A stretch of 64,000 nt of DNA from Paenibacillus sp. cl123 (GTDB lineage: Bacteria > Bacillota > Bacilli > Paenibacillales > NBRC-103111): the NCBI RefSeq assembly GCF_900101595.1, contig NZ_FMYY01000013.1, forward strand, positions 51,365-115,364, written 5' to 3'. The position numbers and the translations under genes are program-made. The notes beneath the pieces are model-generated. The model saw only the letters and a list, made by a program, of their open reading frames with translations. It made no database searches and had not been told where the DNA came from. This document shows positions 43,542 through 52,399 of this stretch, one piece after another. Each line of letters starts with the position of its first letter. Position 1 is the stretch's first letter.

Positions 43542-44762
43542 ATGTCTACACCCAACAAACGGCGGCCGGGCATCCGCGCCCTGATCTTGACCGGGGACCT
43601 GGGCGACGGTCACCGTCAGGCGGCGCGGGCGCTGGCGGAGGCTCGCGGTGCTGTCGGCCGGCCGCAGGTAGAGACCGAGGTCGTCGATTACATGCAGGAG
43701 GTCTACACGCTCCTGCATCCTGTTATTAAGTACGGATTTTTGCATGGGGTGGAGAAGCTGCCGTTCCTCTACGGGTATTTTTACCGCAGGTCCCGGGAGA
43801 GCATGGAGTTGTCGGCGGCGGCTCGCTCCTTCCTCAGGCTGGGCCAGTCCAGGCTGGAGGAGCTGCTGAAGGCCAAACAGCCCGATCTGGTCATCTGCAC
43901 CTTCCCCTTGGCCGCGGCAGCCGTCTCGCTGTTGAAGGAGAAGGGGCGCTGCTCTGCGGCGCTGGTCACCGTGATCACCGATTATGCGGATCATGCGCTG
44001 TGGGTGCAGCCTCATACCGATTTGTTCCTGGTCGGATCGGAGAAAGTGGCCCGCGCGCTGGAGAAGCGGGGCATCGCCGAGTCCCGTATCAGCGTCACGG
44101 GCATTCCGGTTCGGACAAGCTTCTTCGGAGGCGGAGACCGGGCCTCCTACCGCTCTGAGCTGGGGCTGGACCCCAAGCGGCAGGTCGTGCTGGTCATGGG
44201 CGGAGGCTGGGGCTTGATGACGGAGGAAACGAGGTCCTTAATCCGTTCGCCGCTTGTGCGGGAGCGGCTGCAGCTGGTGTTTTTATGCGGGAGCAATGAG
44301 AAAGCCAGGCGGCTGCTGGAGAAAGAGCTTGCTTCTATGCCGACTCCGCATGTGCGAATTCTCGGGTTTACCGAAGAGGTTCACCGCTGGATGGGCTCTG
44401 CGGACTTGCTGTTGACCAAGCCCGGAGGACTTACGACCTCCGAAGCGATCGCCTCCGGCCTCCCGATGCTGCTGTATAAGCCGATCCCCGGTCAGGAGGA
44501 AGAGAATGCCAAGGCGCTCGTTGAGGCGGGCGTTGCGATCAGGGCCTCGAAGGACCGCAGGCTGCTTGACCAACTGCTGGAGCTGGCGCAATCCAAGGCC
44601 AAGCTGGAGGAGATGCGGCTCAAAGCGGGCAGACTCAGACGGGAGCAGCCGGTTCGCCGGGCATGGGCCGTGATGCTGAAGCTGCCGGTGGGCAGCGAAG
44701 GGGCGGGGCTTGCTGTGAGACCTGCCGTGGCGGTACGTGAATCCATGCGTGAAGCTTGGTAA
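43542..44762 (+). CDS. UgtP/MGDG-synthase-like glycosyltransferase
   Basis: GT28-type enzyme of 406 residues. The N-terminal MGDG_synth domain (about 25-190) starts with ILTGDLGDGHRQAARAL; the C-terminal donor domain has MGGGWGLMTEE and the nucleotide-sugar motif DLLLTKPGGLTTSEAIASGL, LLYKPIPGQEEEN. Relatives transfer glucose or galactose to diacylglycerol for glycolipids and LTA anchors, which would link it to the LtaS-like gene 4 kb upstream. ATG 43542 preceded by GCAGGAGG. Confidence 0.87.
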   Translation: MSTPNKRRPGIRALILTGDLGDGHRQAARALAEARGAVGRPQVETEVVDYMQEVYTLLHPVIKYGFLHGVEKLPFLYGYFYRRSRESMELSAAARSFLRLGQSRLEELLKAKQPDLVICTFPLAAAAVSLLKEKGRCSAALVTVITDYADHALWVQPHTDLFLVGSEKVARALEKRGIAESRISVTGIPVRTSFFGGGDRASYRSELGLDPKRQVVLVMGGGWGLMTEETRSLIRSPLVRERLQLVFLCGSNEKARRLLEKELASMPTPHVRILGFTEEVHRWMGSADLLLTKPGGLTTSEAIASGLPMLLYKPIPGQEEENAKALVEAGVAIRASKDRRLLDQLLELAQSKAKLEEMRLKAGRLRREQPVRRAWAVMLKLPVGSEGAGLAVRPAVAVRESMREAW

Positions 44763-44806
44763 CGGATATTTGGGTGAGCCTGTATCGGATGACAATACAA
44801 CATAAC

Positions 44807-44840
44807 ACAAGCAAACGCCCCTTCCGGGGCGTTCGTTTGT
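44807..44840. terminator. Bidirectional-type terminator
   Basis: ACAAGCAAACGCCCC and GGGGCGTTCGTTTGT with a TTCC loop (one C/C mismatch region), between the glycosyltransferase (+) and the YhfH-like gene (-). Confidence 0.78.
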
Positions 44841-44860
44841 GATGCGAGATTCCTGCCGAT

Positions 44861-45040
44861 TTAAGCTTCGGGATTGTCGGGCGGTACGGAATGGATGGGA
44901 CTGAGCGGATAAAAGGTGACGCCGCGGCATTTGGGACAGGTGGAGCTGTAGCAATCGGCCATCTCTTCAAGAGGCTCCTGACAGCTGGTACAGCATTTGG
45001 CGGGTAAATTCTCATAAAATTCGGACGTGCGCATGAACAT
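44861..45040 (-). CDS. YhfH-like small zinc-ribbon protein
   Basis: 59 residues: MFMRTSEFYENLPAKCCTSC, then QEPLEEMADCYSSTCPKCRG and a short tail. Two Cys-x2-Cys knuckles (KCCTSC, TCPKC) should bind one zinc. The pattern NLP-KxC-xxC-...-Y-CxxC matches the small YhfH family of Bacillales, function unknown. AAGGAGTGATAGC precedes the ATG. The second Met at 45034 is an alternative start. Confidence 0.75.
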   Translation of the reverse strand: MFMRTSEFYENLPAKCCTSCQEPLEEMADCYSSTCPKCRGVTFYPLSPIHSVPPDNPEA

Positions 45041-45205
45041 GCTATCACTCCTTATCCAGACAGGATAATTTCATTTTACAGCAAATGGATAAGGAATGTA
45101 AGCGCTTTTCCTGGGAAGGGACGAATAATTTCGAGCCGGATTAATCGGGTTTTCCAGGGTGAGGCGGATGAAGACGAGCGTCAGGTACCGGACCGGAGGA
45201 TACAA

Positions 45206-46627
45206 ATGCAATTCTATCAAACCTTTTTTATTAACATCAGCCTGCTGATTACGCTTGCATTTTTGTTTAATCTGGTCTACAAATATGTGCTGCAGCGCGT
45301 CGGGCTCAGCCGAATCATACCGGAGCGGGGCCGGTCGGCTGCGCTCGCGCTGCTGTTCATTTTCGCCGGGTGGCTGACGATGCTGTTCGGATTGCGTCTG
45401 AATGAGAATGTCATATTCGACCTGAGAATAGTGCCGCTGATTATAGCCATATTCATTTTCCGTCAACCGGGGTGGCTAACGGTTATCGGCATCGGCATCG
45501 GCTTGAGCCGTCTGACGTTCGGCTACAGCGAAGCGGCGCTCGTAGGCTGCTTCAATATGACCTTGCTGGGGCTGGCCTGCATGGAGCTCAATATCCGGTT
45601 CCGGGCAAGCGGGAGGACGCTGTGGTGGAAGCTTAGCATAGGCATTTTGTCCATCAACTTGCTGAGTGCGGTTAATCTTGCGATTTTCGGCGTGCTGCCC
45701 GCCTCTACCTACATCATGTCCATTTTTCCATTTACGTTTCCGCTCGGCATCGTGCTTTGTTATTTCTTCGCCTTCATGCTGTATGACTTCTATATGGAGA
45801 GGGTGCGGACGGAGCAGCTGAGGCTTTCGCTCGACCAATTGCTGGTGCAAAAGGGAGAGCTGCAGGAAGCCAAGGCGGCTGTCGAGGAGAAGGCAAGGCA
45901 GGTTATTCTGGCTTCGCGCTATAAATCGGAATTTCTGGCCAATATGTCCCACGAGTTGAAAACTCCGCTGAACAGTGTCATTCTGCTGTCTCAGCTGCTT
46001 GCGGATCAGCATGAGGGGAGATGGACGGAGGAGGAATTGGACTATCTGACTATTATCCGGACTTCGGGAGAGGACCTGCTGCGCCAGATCAACGATATTC
46101 TGGATCTGTCCAAGGTGGAGGCCGGCAAGCTGGACATCGATTTGGGGGAAACTAATATTGCGGAGATCCCGCATATTTTGCATCATCAGTATCATGAGGA
46201 GGCGGAGCGCAAGAAAGTGGCCTTCGAAACGAGAATGGACCCCAATCTGCCTGATTTGCTGTGGACAGACGGTTTGCGGGTGCATCAGATTATGCGGAAT
46301 CTTGTCTCCAACGCGGTGAAATTCACAAATGAAGGCACCATCGTGATCGATATCCGCTGGGCGGAGGACGATCGCCCGGACCAGATTGATCGGTGGATCG
46401 CTTTCTCGGTCCGCGACACCGGGATCGGGATCGCCGAGGGGCAGCAGCGGCTGATCTTCGAAGCTTTCCGTCAGGCGGACAGCTCGATCAGTCGCAAGTA
46501 TGGCGGGATGGGACTCGGTCTGTCGATCAGCATGGAGCTGGCCAAGCTGCTGGGCGGACATTTGTCCTTATACAGCCAAGAGGGGCAGGGGAGCACCTTT
46601 ACGCTATATTTGCCATATCGGGCATAA
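45206..46627 (+). CDS. 5TM-type membrane histidine kinase
   Basis: Kinase of 473 residues. About 1-195: six hydrophobic helices of the 5TM-5TMR_LYT type. A coiled coil (about 205-240) leads to HisKA with the phospho-His in FLANMSHELKTPLNSVILLS, and HATPase_c with N-box RNLVSNAVKF, G1 VRDTGIGI, F-box FEAFRQAD and G2 YGGMGLGLSISMELAKLLGG. No receiver domain and no adjacent response regulator. The hybrid-like ATPase sequence suggests a phosphorelay donor, possibly sporulation-type. Confidence 0.88.
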   Translation: MQFYQTFFINISLLITLAFLFNLVYKYVLQRVGLSRIIPERGRSAALALLFIFAGWLTMLFGLRLNENVIFDLRIVPLIIAIFIFRQPGWLTVIGIGIGLSRLTFGYSEAALVGCFNMTLLGLACMELNIRFRASGRTLWWKLSIGILSINLLSAVNLAIFGVLPASTYIMSIFPFTFPLGIVLCYFFAFMLYDFYMERVRTEQLRLSLDQLLVQKGELQEAKAAVEEKARQVILASRYKSEFLANMSHELKTPLNSVILLSQLLADQHEGRWTEEELDYLTIIRTSGEDLLRQINDILDLSKVEAGKLDIDLGETNIAEIPHILHHQYHEEAERKKVAFETRMDPNLPDLLWTDGLRVHQIMRNLVSNAVKFTNEGTIVIDIRWAEDDRPDQIDRWIAFSVRDTGIGIAEGQQRLIFEAFRQADSSISRKYGGMGLGLSISMELAKLLGGHLSLYSQEGQGSTFTLYLPYRA

Positions 46628-46653
46628 TAGCGGAGTTCATGAAGTAAAATTAT

Positions 46654-46682
46654 TTGCTTTACTAAAGTAAGTTCGTTATGAT
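46654..46682 (+). promoter_or_regulatory. Nitroreductase promoter with palindrome in the spacer
   Basis: TTGCTT (46654-46659), 17-base spacer, TATGAT (46677-46682). The spacer begins with the palindrome TTACTAAAGTAA (46659-46670), close to the TACT-A/T-rich-AGTA sites of YodB/HxlR-type repressors that control nitroreductases in Bacillus. Confidence 0.6.
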
Positions 46683-46721
46683 ACGATAGGAGCAGAATGT
46701 TAGAGAGATAAAGGAGTGGAT

Positions 46722-47345
46722 ATGATGAGTCAACAAGTAGAAACGGTGTTTTCCGCCGAGCAGTTCCTGCTGTCCCGCCATTCGGTCAGACAATATGTGC
46801 CGGGTATCACGATGTCCGATGAGGAACTGAACGAGCTGCTGACCCTGGCCTCCAGCGCCCCGTCTTCCTGGAATTTGCAGCACTGGCGTTTTCTCGTTAT
46901 CCGCGAACAGGCGGGCAAGGAGCGTCTGCTGCCGATTGCCTACGGCCAGCAGCAGGTGGTCGACGCTTCGGCTGTCATCGTCGTACTTGGCGATCTGGAA
47001 GCCAACAAGGTGGCAGAGCAGGTGTACGAGCAAGCAACTCCGGAAATTCGCAGCATGATGAAGCAGCAGGTTGACGGAGCCTACGCAAACAATCCCGTTC
47101 TTGCCCGCGATGAAGCGATTCGCAATGCCTCCTTTGCCGCCCAGCAGCTGATGCTGGCTGCCAAAGCCAAGGGCTACGATACCGTACCGATGGGCGGTTA
47201 CGATGCCAAGGCGCTGATCCGCGAATTCTCCATTCCGGAGCGTTATGTGCCTGTTGTCATGATCCCGGTCGGCAAAGCCGCCAAGCCGGCAAGACCTACA
47301 GGCCGGCTGCCGCTTGAGCATCAGACGATTCATGAAAGCTTCTAA
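46722..47345 (+). CDS. Nitroreductase family flavoenzyme
   Basis: FMN-dependent NAD(P)H oxidoreductase of 207 residues. SRHSVRQY near the N-terminus and SSAPSSWNLQHWRF are FMN-binding hallmarks, and GGYDAKALI with ERYVPVVMIPVGKAAKPARPTG closes the fold, as in YodC/YdgI proteins. Likely reduces quinones or nitro-aromatics. SD AAGGAG; ATG 46722 or 46725. A palindrome in the promoter suggests stress-responsive repression. Confidence 0.9.
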   Translation: MMSQQVETVFSAEQFLLSRHSVRQYVPGITMSDEELNELLTLASSAPSSWNLQHWRFLVIREQAGKERLLPIAYGQQQVVDASAVIVVLGDLEANKVAEQVYEQATPEIRSMMKQQVDGAYANNPVLARDEAIRNASFAAQQLMLAAKAKGYDTVPMGGYDAKALIREFSIPERYVPVVMIPVGKAAKPARPTGRLPLEHQTIHESF

Positions 47346-47371
47346 GATGATCGAATAGGCTTCGCTTTGAG

Positions 47372-47427
47372 CCCCTGCGGGCTGCCTTCTCGGCTTCACC
47401 GAGAATCGGGCAGTCTGCAGGGGTTTT
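47372..47427 (+). terminator. Terminator after nitroreductase
   Basis: CCCCTGC/GCAGGGG base stem with inner TTCTCGG/CCGAGAA hairpin, followed by TTTT. Confidence 0.82.
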
Positions 47428-47498
47428 ATGCGCTTAGCAGGGGGCGCCGTTTGTCCGGAGAGGCTGCGAGGCGGAGAATTGCTTGGGGCTTGCCCACG

Positions 47499-47948
47499 TT
47501 ATTTGCCATACCAGCGCGTATATTGCTCCTGCAGATTGTCCTTGCCGATCAGCTGGCGATGCAGGGTCCGGCTCGGGGCCAGCGCATTGAGCTCAATAAT
47601 TTGTTTATTGATCTCAGTCAGGAGGTCATGAAGCTCCGGATGCTGGCGGGATTTCTCCATGAACTTCAGCGCTTGAGCCATACGATTGCCGATCTCGGTT
47701 CTCAGCATGATCCAAGGCGGCTTTACATTGGCATTGCGCAGCACGGAGTCGAGAATATCGCCGGTAGGCACCCGGAGCGGTTTGCCTAAGCCGGGAAGCC
47801 GCTCCAGCCCGCCTTGCTGCACAAATTGCTGGTAAGCGTCCTCCGCCCAGCCTTGTTTCTCACGCTCATGGGCCTCCAGCGCGTCCTGGTCTTCATATAC
47901 CTCGCGCGGCAGCGGCGCAGGTCGTGTTTCGAATGAATCCTCGCTCAT
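47499..47948 (-). CDS. DUF1992 (DnaJ-like domain) protein
   Basis: 149 residues. The core QQFVQQGGLERLPGLGKPLRVPTGDILDSVLRNANVKPPWI is the DUF1992 signature, a small family loosely related to DnaJ proteins, with helical C-terminus. Function unknown. Convergent with the nitroreductase gene. Confidence 0.88.
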   Translation of the reverse strand: MSEDSFETRPAPLPREVYEDQDALEAHEREKQGWAEDAYQQFVQQGGLERLPGLGKPLRVPTGDILDSVLRNANVKPPWIMLRTEIGNRMAQALKFMEKSRQHPELHDLLTEINKQIIELNALAPSRTLHRQLIGKDNLQEQYTRWYGK

Positions 47949-48121
47949 CGTTAGTTCCTCCGCATTATTTAGTCTATTTTTAGCTTAATGAGGTACGGCG
48001 GTCAGGTCAAGCCGTGAAGCAGCCGAGTCGTGTGGAAGATGTATCAAGCGAAGCAAGGCGCACGAAACGGCCTATTTGTGATACAATACAGGAAAGATAG
48101 TGGGGGATGGAGGGAGTAATC

Positions 48122-48583
48122 ATGCAATCCGGTGCAATGGTCATGATGGTGTTTGTGGCCGGGCTTATCTTCTGGCGCAGAATGAAAGCCGCTTCCCGCC
48201 CTATCCGGGGAAAAGGGTACAGGCTTCTGCTGCCGCTGCTCTTCTTAAGTTTTGGCCTACTGGGCTTATTCAATCCGCAGCTGGTTCTTTCGACCAAGGA
48301 AGTCATTCTCTCTTTGCTATGCGGGGCCGTGTTGTCTGTGCCGATGATTATGACTACGAATTATGAACGCCGGGATGACGGGTTCATCTACGCCAAGCGC
48401 AGCAAGGCTTTCATGGTCGTTCTTGTGGCTCTGATCGCTCTTCGTCTCGCATTGCGCAGCTACTTGTCCGGGCTGGACCCGGCAGAGCTGGGGATGCTCT
48501 TTTATTTGATTGCGGTCGGGTATATCGTGCCATGGCGAGTGGCCAGCTATTTGAAATACCGCAAGCTGGCTTTGGCTAAGTAA
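48122..48583 (+). CDS. CcdC-like membrane protein
   Basis: 153 residues with four or five helices. The loop MTTNYERRDDGFIYAKRSKAF and RxxLR-SYL are characteristic of CcdC/DUF1453 proteins, whose Bacillus member is encoded near cytochrome c biogenesis genes. ATG 48122 preferred, preceded by GGAGGGAG. Upstream TACAAT (48082-48087) may be the -10. First of three same-strand genes ending with yidC-like. Confidence 0.8.
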   Translation: MQSGAMVMMVFVAGLIFWRRMKAASRPIRGKGYRLLLPLLFLSFGLLGLFNPQLVLSTKEVILSLLCGAVLSVPMIMTTNYERRDDGFIYAKRSKAFMVVLVALIALRLALRSYLSGLDPAELGMLFYLIAVGYIVPWRVASYLKYRKLALAK

Positions 48584-48623
48584 GCCGCTGAGCTAATATT
48601 GTGCGAAGAAAGGGGGGATGAAG

Positions 48624-48881
48624 ATGGAATGGCCGATCGATATGCCGCTGCTTGTGTTTATGCTGGGTTTCACCGTATGGGCCGTAGCGCCTTGGATGGG
48701 CACAGTCTCTCGCAGTTTAAGCTGCGATATGCCGTACAAAATTTCATGCTGGGCGCTGATCATGGGAAGTCACGACCTGCCCGGCCATACGAGGCGCATC
48801 GTCTTCATCCGCCGCAAGCGGCCGCCCCTTTCCTCGGATAATCCGGATGCGCCTTCTCTCTCTGCGGTTGCCAGTCGCTGA
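48624..48881 (+). CDS. Small hypothetical protein between ccdC-like and yidC-like
   Basis: About 85 residues with one hydrophobic helix at the N-terminus (MPLLVFMLGFTVWAVAPWMG) and an Arg-rich tail. The ATG at 48624 follows AAGGGGGG by 7 bases. Spacing to both neighbours fits an operon. No family recognised; moderate chance of being real. Confidence 0.5.
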   Translation: MEWPIDMPLLVFMLGFTVWAVAPWMGTVSRSLSCDMPYKISCWALIMGSHDLPGHTRRIVFIRRKRPPLSSDNPDAPSLSAVASR

Positions 48882-48932
48882 CCCGCATATCGTCAACCTG
48901 AAGGGTGACGAACGAAAAGGAGAGAGCATCCT

Positions 48933-49619
48933 ATGTATACCTGGTTTCAACCGATTATTTCCCTGCTTGCCGAAATGTTATCCGTCCTCGACCGTGTGTT
49001 TCAAGATTGGGGACTTGCCATTATCGTCCTGACCGTGCTCGTCAAGCTTGCTTTGTACCGGTTTCAGCTGACTGCCGCCAGGCAGCAGGTCCGGTCGGCG
49101 GTCATGAATCCGGAACTGAAAAAATTGCGAGATCTGCACGGACAAAATCCGGCTGAGCTCCTGCAAGAGACGAATAAATTGTATCAAAAGCATGGTTACC
49201 GACCGTTTGCGCCTTTCACCGGCGCGCTGCTTCAGCTGCCGATACTCAGCGCTATGTACGGCCTGTTCCTCACACATGGCAGCACAATGACATCCCTGCT
49301 GGTCCCATGGGTTCCGCATTTGGCCGCGGCTGATCCGTTCCATCTCATTCCGCTGATCACGGGGATGTTGTCCTTCGCCTTAAGTCTGATCCCGCTGACT
49401 GATATCGCGGCGGCTCCCTCGATGAGCATGGGGCAGAAGGTTATGATTGGGATATTGATGATGCTGATCCCCTTATTCGTGACTTGGCGGGCGCCGATTG
49501 CGCTCGGGCTGTACTGGATAAGCGGGACGCTGTTTGGCTTGCTGGAGCGCCTGTTTTACCGGACGACAGCGGGCAAGCGGCTTCTGGTCAAAGGGATGGA
49601 AGAACGCCTGCTTCAATAA
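48933..49619 (+). CDS. YidC/Oxa1-family membrane insertase (short paralogue)
   Basis: 228 residues with five hydrophobic segments: LSVLDRVFQDWGLAIIVLTVLVKLALY holds the first core helix, FTGALLQLPILSAMYGLF the conserved second, and ALGLYWISGTLFGLLERLF the last. It lacks the lipobox signal peptide of SpoIIIJ/YqjG, so it is a non-lipoprotein paralogue. The hydrophilic-groove Arg is a candidate at RFQLTAARQQ. SD AAAAGGAGAG; strong terminator downstream. Confidence 0.85.
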   Translation: MYTWFQPIISLLAEMLSVLDRVFQDWGLAIIVLTVLVKLALYRFQLTAARQQVRSAVMNPELKKLRDLHGQNPAELLQETNKLYQKHGYRPFAPFTGALLQLPILSAMYGLFLTHGSTMTSLLVPWVPHLAAADPFHLIPLITGMLSFALSLIPLTDIAAAPSMSMGQKVMIGILMMLIPLFVTWRAPIALGLYWISGTLFGLLERLFYRTTAGKRLLVKGMEERLLQ

Positions 49620-49630
49620 ATTCCTGCTCA

Positions 49631-49663
49631 ATAACCTCTCCGTTGTACGGAGAGGTTATTTTT
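49631..49663 (+). terminator. Terminator after yidC-like gene
   Basis: ATAACCTCTCCG/CGGAGAGGTTAT 12-bp perfect stem with TTGTA loop, then TTTTT. Confidence 0.92.
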
Positions 49664-50014
49664 AATGGGAAATTAATGAGCGGTCCCCAGCTCTGTCCAC
49701 TCCAAGGAGCATAGCCGGCAGCAGGACCGCTAATCCCCGCCATGGCTTCTGAACGAAAAGAAAGAGGCCCGCAGCCAACCGGCAGCGGACCTTAAGGAAT
49801 ATATATAATCAAAAAGGGGGTCGAGTTCTATTATAGGCGCTTAATCTTAAAGGGAGATGAAAATTACATTTCATTTAGGTAACAAATCATTTTTGATTAT
49901 TACAAGCTTGATCGTGAAGAGAGGGAGGGAATTTCGCCGGACGGGCTACATCGGAGTATTTGACGAGTGGCCGGTTAAGCGGTAAGCTGTAGGGGAAAAG
50001 GAGGCGGAGCATCC
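49664..50014. other. Intergenic region before GNAT gene
   Basis: No clear gene. A 42-codon reading frame starts at 49857 (MKITFHLGNKSFLIITSLIV) right behind AAAGGGAG with no spacing, so it is doubtful. AATCAAAAA (49808) and TTTTTGATT (about 49890) form a 9-bp inverted repeat around it. Confidence 0.35.
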
Positions 50015-50689
50015 ATGGAATATCATCGCATCACCCATATCGAAGATCCTTATTTCTCACAAATGCACGCCTTGATGCAGGCCGTATTCCCGGCCGAGGA
50101 AGTGCTGGCTTACGAGCTTTGGGCCGAGCCGCTTCAAGACCCGGGCATACGCGTATTTGTAGCCATTGAAGAAGGAAAGGTCGTTGGCGCAACGGAATAC
50201 CGGTATTACCGGGATATGCAGATCGCGATGACCGACTTCACGATCATCGGGAAAGACGGAAAGGGGATCGGCCCCTTTCTTGCCGGCAGACGTATGGCCG
50301 ATCTGCGTCAGACCGCCGCGGAGGCCGGAGGCAAGCTAAACGGCATGTTCGCTGAGATCTATAATCCCGAGCTGTCGGAAGGGCTTGCGTTCGGCGGCGT
50401 AAAGGCGATGAATGCGGTTGTGCGCCGCGAAGTGCTGGCGCATCTCGGCTATCTGAAGCTGGATTTGGAGTACGTCCACCCGTCCTGGCAGATTGACGGC
50501 GAGGCGGTGCATGGCCTTGAATTCTGCTATATGCCCATAGACGATGCAGGCGTTCAAGCGGTCGATGCGCAGCTCGTCGCTACGTTTCTCGAAACGTACT
50601 ATTCAGCGCTGAGCGAAAAGCCGGATTCCTGGTACCGGATGGTTCAAGAATTGCGGCAAAGGGATCAGGTGGCGCTGCTTCCGATCTAA
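50015..50689 (+). CDS. GNAT-family N-acetyltransferase
   Basis: 224 residues with a GNAT fold reading: VFVAIEEGKVVGATEYRYY as strands 2-4, then IIGKDGKGIGPFLAGRRMADL where the acetyl-CoA loop should be, followed by a long C-terminal part with HLGYLKLDLEY. The R/Q-x-x-G-x-G/A motif is degenerate, so substrate and even activity are open. AAAAGGAGG precedes the ATG. Confidence 0.75.
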   Translation: MEYHRITHIEDPYFSQMHALMQAVFPAEEVLAYELWAEPLQDPGIRVFVAIEEGKVVGATEYRYYRDMQIAMTDFTIIGKDGKGIGPFLAGRRMADLRQTAAEAGGKLNGMFAEIYNPELSEGLAFGGVKAMNAVVRREVLAHLGYLKLDLEYVHPSWQIDGEAVHGLEFCYMPIDDAGVQAVDAQLVATFLETYYSALSEKPDSWYRMVQELRQRDQVALLPI

Positions 50690-50712
50690 CAGCGGCCGAG
50701 GCAAAAAGCAAA

Positions 50713-50753
50713 CAAACAGGCAGGAGCCGTCGAAGCTGGCTCCTGCCTGTTTG
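50713..50753. terminator. Bidirectional terminator
   Basis: CAAACAGGCAGGAGCC and GGCTCCTGCCTGTTTG, a 16-bp perfect stem, between the convergent GNAT and Ala-rich genes. Confidence 0.88.
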
Positions 50754-50774
50754 CCGTATGATTTGTCTATGCGG

Positions 50775-51962
50775 CTATTCGGTGATGCGGTTCTCGGCTT
50801 CCACGCGCTCCAGCTCGTCCAGAGCTTTCTCCAAGCCATAGTTCAGCAGCAGCGTTTTGAAGCCCTTGCTCCGGTTCATGCAAGCCTGATCCAGACGCTC
50901 CTTCAGATCCTTGCGGATGTGAACCCCGTCCTTCTCATGCGTCTGCTTGCGCTCTTTCTTCTTCAGCTCGCTGCCCAGCAGCTCCAGCAGCCGGCCGTCG
51001 GCAGCTTCGGAAGCTGACTCGGACAATCGGGAGGAGCCAGTTCCGGTTGCGGCGGGCGGCTCAATCGGAGGAGAGGCCGCTTCCGGCTGCTCAGCCGATG
51101 CCGACGTTTCCGGTTCGGAGAAAATCCGGCTGTCCGCCGATTCTACGATGGGGGCTGGCGCAGGTTTTCCGGCACTTTTGCGTCCGCGGGTGCGGACAGG
51201 CTTCACTACCTCGGCCTCAATAGCGCCGGAAGCCGGGTCGAAGTTCTCCGGCGCGGCCGACGTCATTTCCTTCGATGCGGCCGCAGCCCGACGCCCGCTT
51301 GAACGTTTGCGCGTTGAGGCAGTCTTGGCGTTGGCGTTCGCAGCTGAGTCCGAAGCCGAAGCATCCGCCTCAAGGGGCTGACGCCGTTTCCGCCCGCGCC
51401 GCGGACGGGACGTTTGGCTGTCGGACACGGCGGAAGGCATGTCTACAGCAGAGACCGCTTCCGCGTCGGTTACCGCGGGTTCTGCTTCTGCCGTGACGGC
51501 GACTTCCTCATGTGAAGGGACAGCCAGGTCTGCAGCGGGCACAAGCTCGGCCGTTTCTTGGGCGGCGGCATCCGAAGGTTCAGACTGATCAGCCGGAGCA
51601 TTCACAGAAGCGTGCATGTCTGCAGCCGGCGATGCTGCATCTTCCCCGGCCGCCGGGGAGTCTACCCCGTCGTTTGCGCCCTCAGTATGGGCGGGGGCGT
51701 CTGCAGCGGCTGCCGTGTCTGTCGCAGCAGGCTGCACCGTGTCGTCAACGGCCGGTGGAGCTTCCACGGCATTGATGGCGACGGCACTTTCAGCGGATTG
51801 CCGGGAAGCGGAGCGGCGGCGGGCCGGCGATGCAGCTTGCTCGGATGCCGTCGCCGTCTCAGGAGCTGAGGCGGAGGCGACTGTGGCAGTATCTTTGTCC
51901 GCACCTGCGGATGCATCTGCGTTTGCGAGAGGAGCGGGTTGTTTTTTGGATCTAGGCGGCAT
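50775..51962 (-). CDS. Ala-rich AT-hook-like protein with C-terminal helical domain
   Basis: 395 residues. About 1-330 are disordered and dominated by Ala, Ser, Pro, Glu and Thr, with basic islands PRRGRKRRQP and RTRGRKSAGKP that resemble AT-hooks. The last 60 residues (DGVHIRKDLKERLDQACMNR then SKGFKTLLLNYGLEKALDEL) have the length and pattern of a ribbon-helix-helix or similar dimer domain. No membrane part. It may be a nucleoid or spore DNA-binding protein; no named family is certain. Confidence 0.7.
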   Translation of the reverse strand: MPPRSKKQPAPLANADASAGADKDTATVASASAPETATASEQAASPARRRSASRQSAESAVAINAVEAPPAVDDTVQPAATDTAAAADAPAHTEGANDGVDSPAAGEDAASPAADMHASVNAPADQSEPSDAAAQETAELVPAADLAVPSHEEVAVTAEAEPAVTDAEAVSAVDMPSAVSDSQTSRPRRGRKRRQPLEADASASDSAANANAKTASTRKRSSGRRAAAASKEMTSAAPENFDPASGAIEAEVVKPVRTRGRKSAGKPAPAPIVESADSRIFSEPETSASAEQPEAASPPIEPPAATGTGSSRLSESASEAADGRLLELLGSELKKKERKQTHEKDGVHIRKDLKERLDQACMNRSKGFKTLLLNYGLEKALDELERVEAENRITE

Positions 51963-52195
51963 GCTGAAAACCTCCTTAAGTTGATTGAATTTCCCGATAG
52001 GACCTCATTTGCGAGGAGAGTCTTTGTGGCCTGAGCATAGGATGTTCCTCCGATGGAGCACATGCTTTCATTAAGAGAAATAGCGGGATAATTGCCGGAC
52101 GATCGTGGGTTGACGTTCCAATTTTATCATAGCATGGACCTGATTGGCGCTCCACATCCCAGGCAAAATCCTTCTGCATGGAAATGGGCTTCCGG

Positions 52196-52399
52196 TTAGT
52201 CTGGCAGTCCGGGCTCAGCCAGCTCGCGGCGCGCCAGTTGCAGCGCATCAATCATCGCATCCAGCTGCTCGGGCGACCAATGCAGCGTGACATACCGGGG
52301 CCGATAGCCGCCGCTGCTCGTCTCCATCATCACGAGCGATTTCTCCTGATCAACGACTAGGGTAACATGCTCTGTTTCGTAAACGGTTTTCCACGCCAT
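52196..52399 (-). CDS. Small hypothetical protein
   Basis: 67 residues, MAWKTVYETEHVTLVVDQEK then a beta-rich and helical tail (HWSPEQLDAMIDALQLARRE). GGACGGAGG lies about 10 bases before the ATG. Composition is that of a real protein; family unknown. Confidence 0.65.
   Translation of the reverse strand: MAWKTVYETEHVTLVVDQEKSLVMMETSSGGYRPRYVTLHWSPEQLDAMIDALQLARRELAEPGLPD

Noticed and set aside
48599-48841. 80-codon frame overlapping the small gene before yidC
   Set aside because: The overlapping frame starting at 48624 has the better-spaced SD and a membrane helix.
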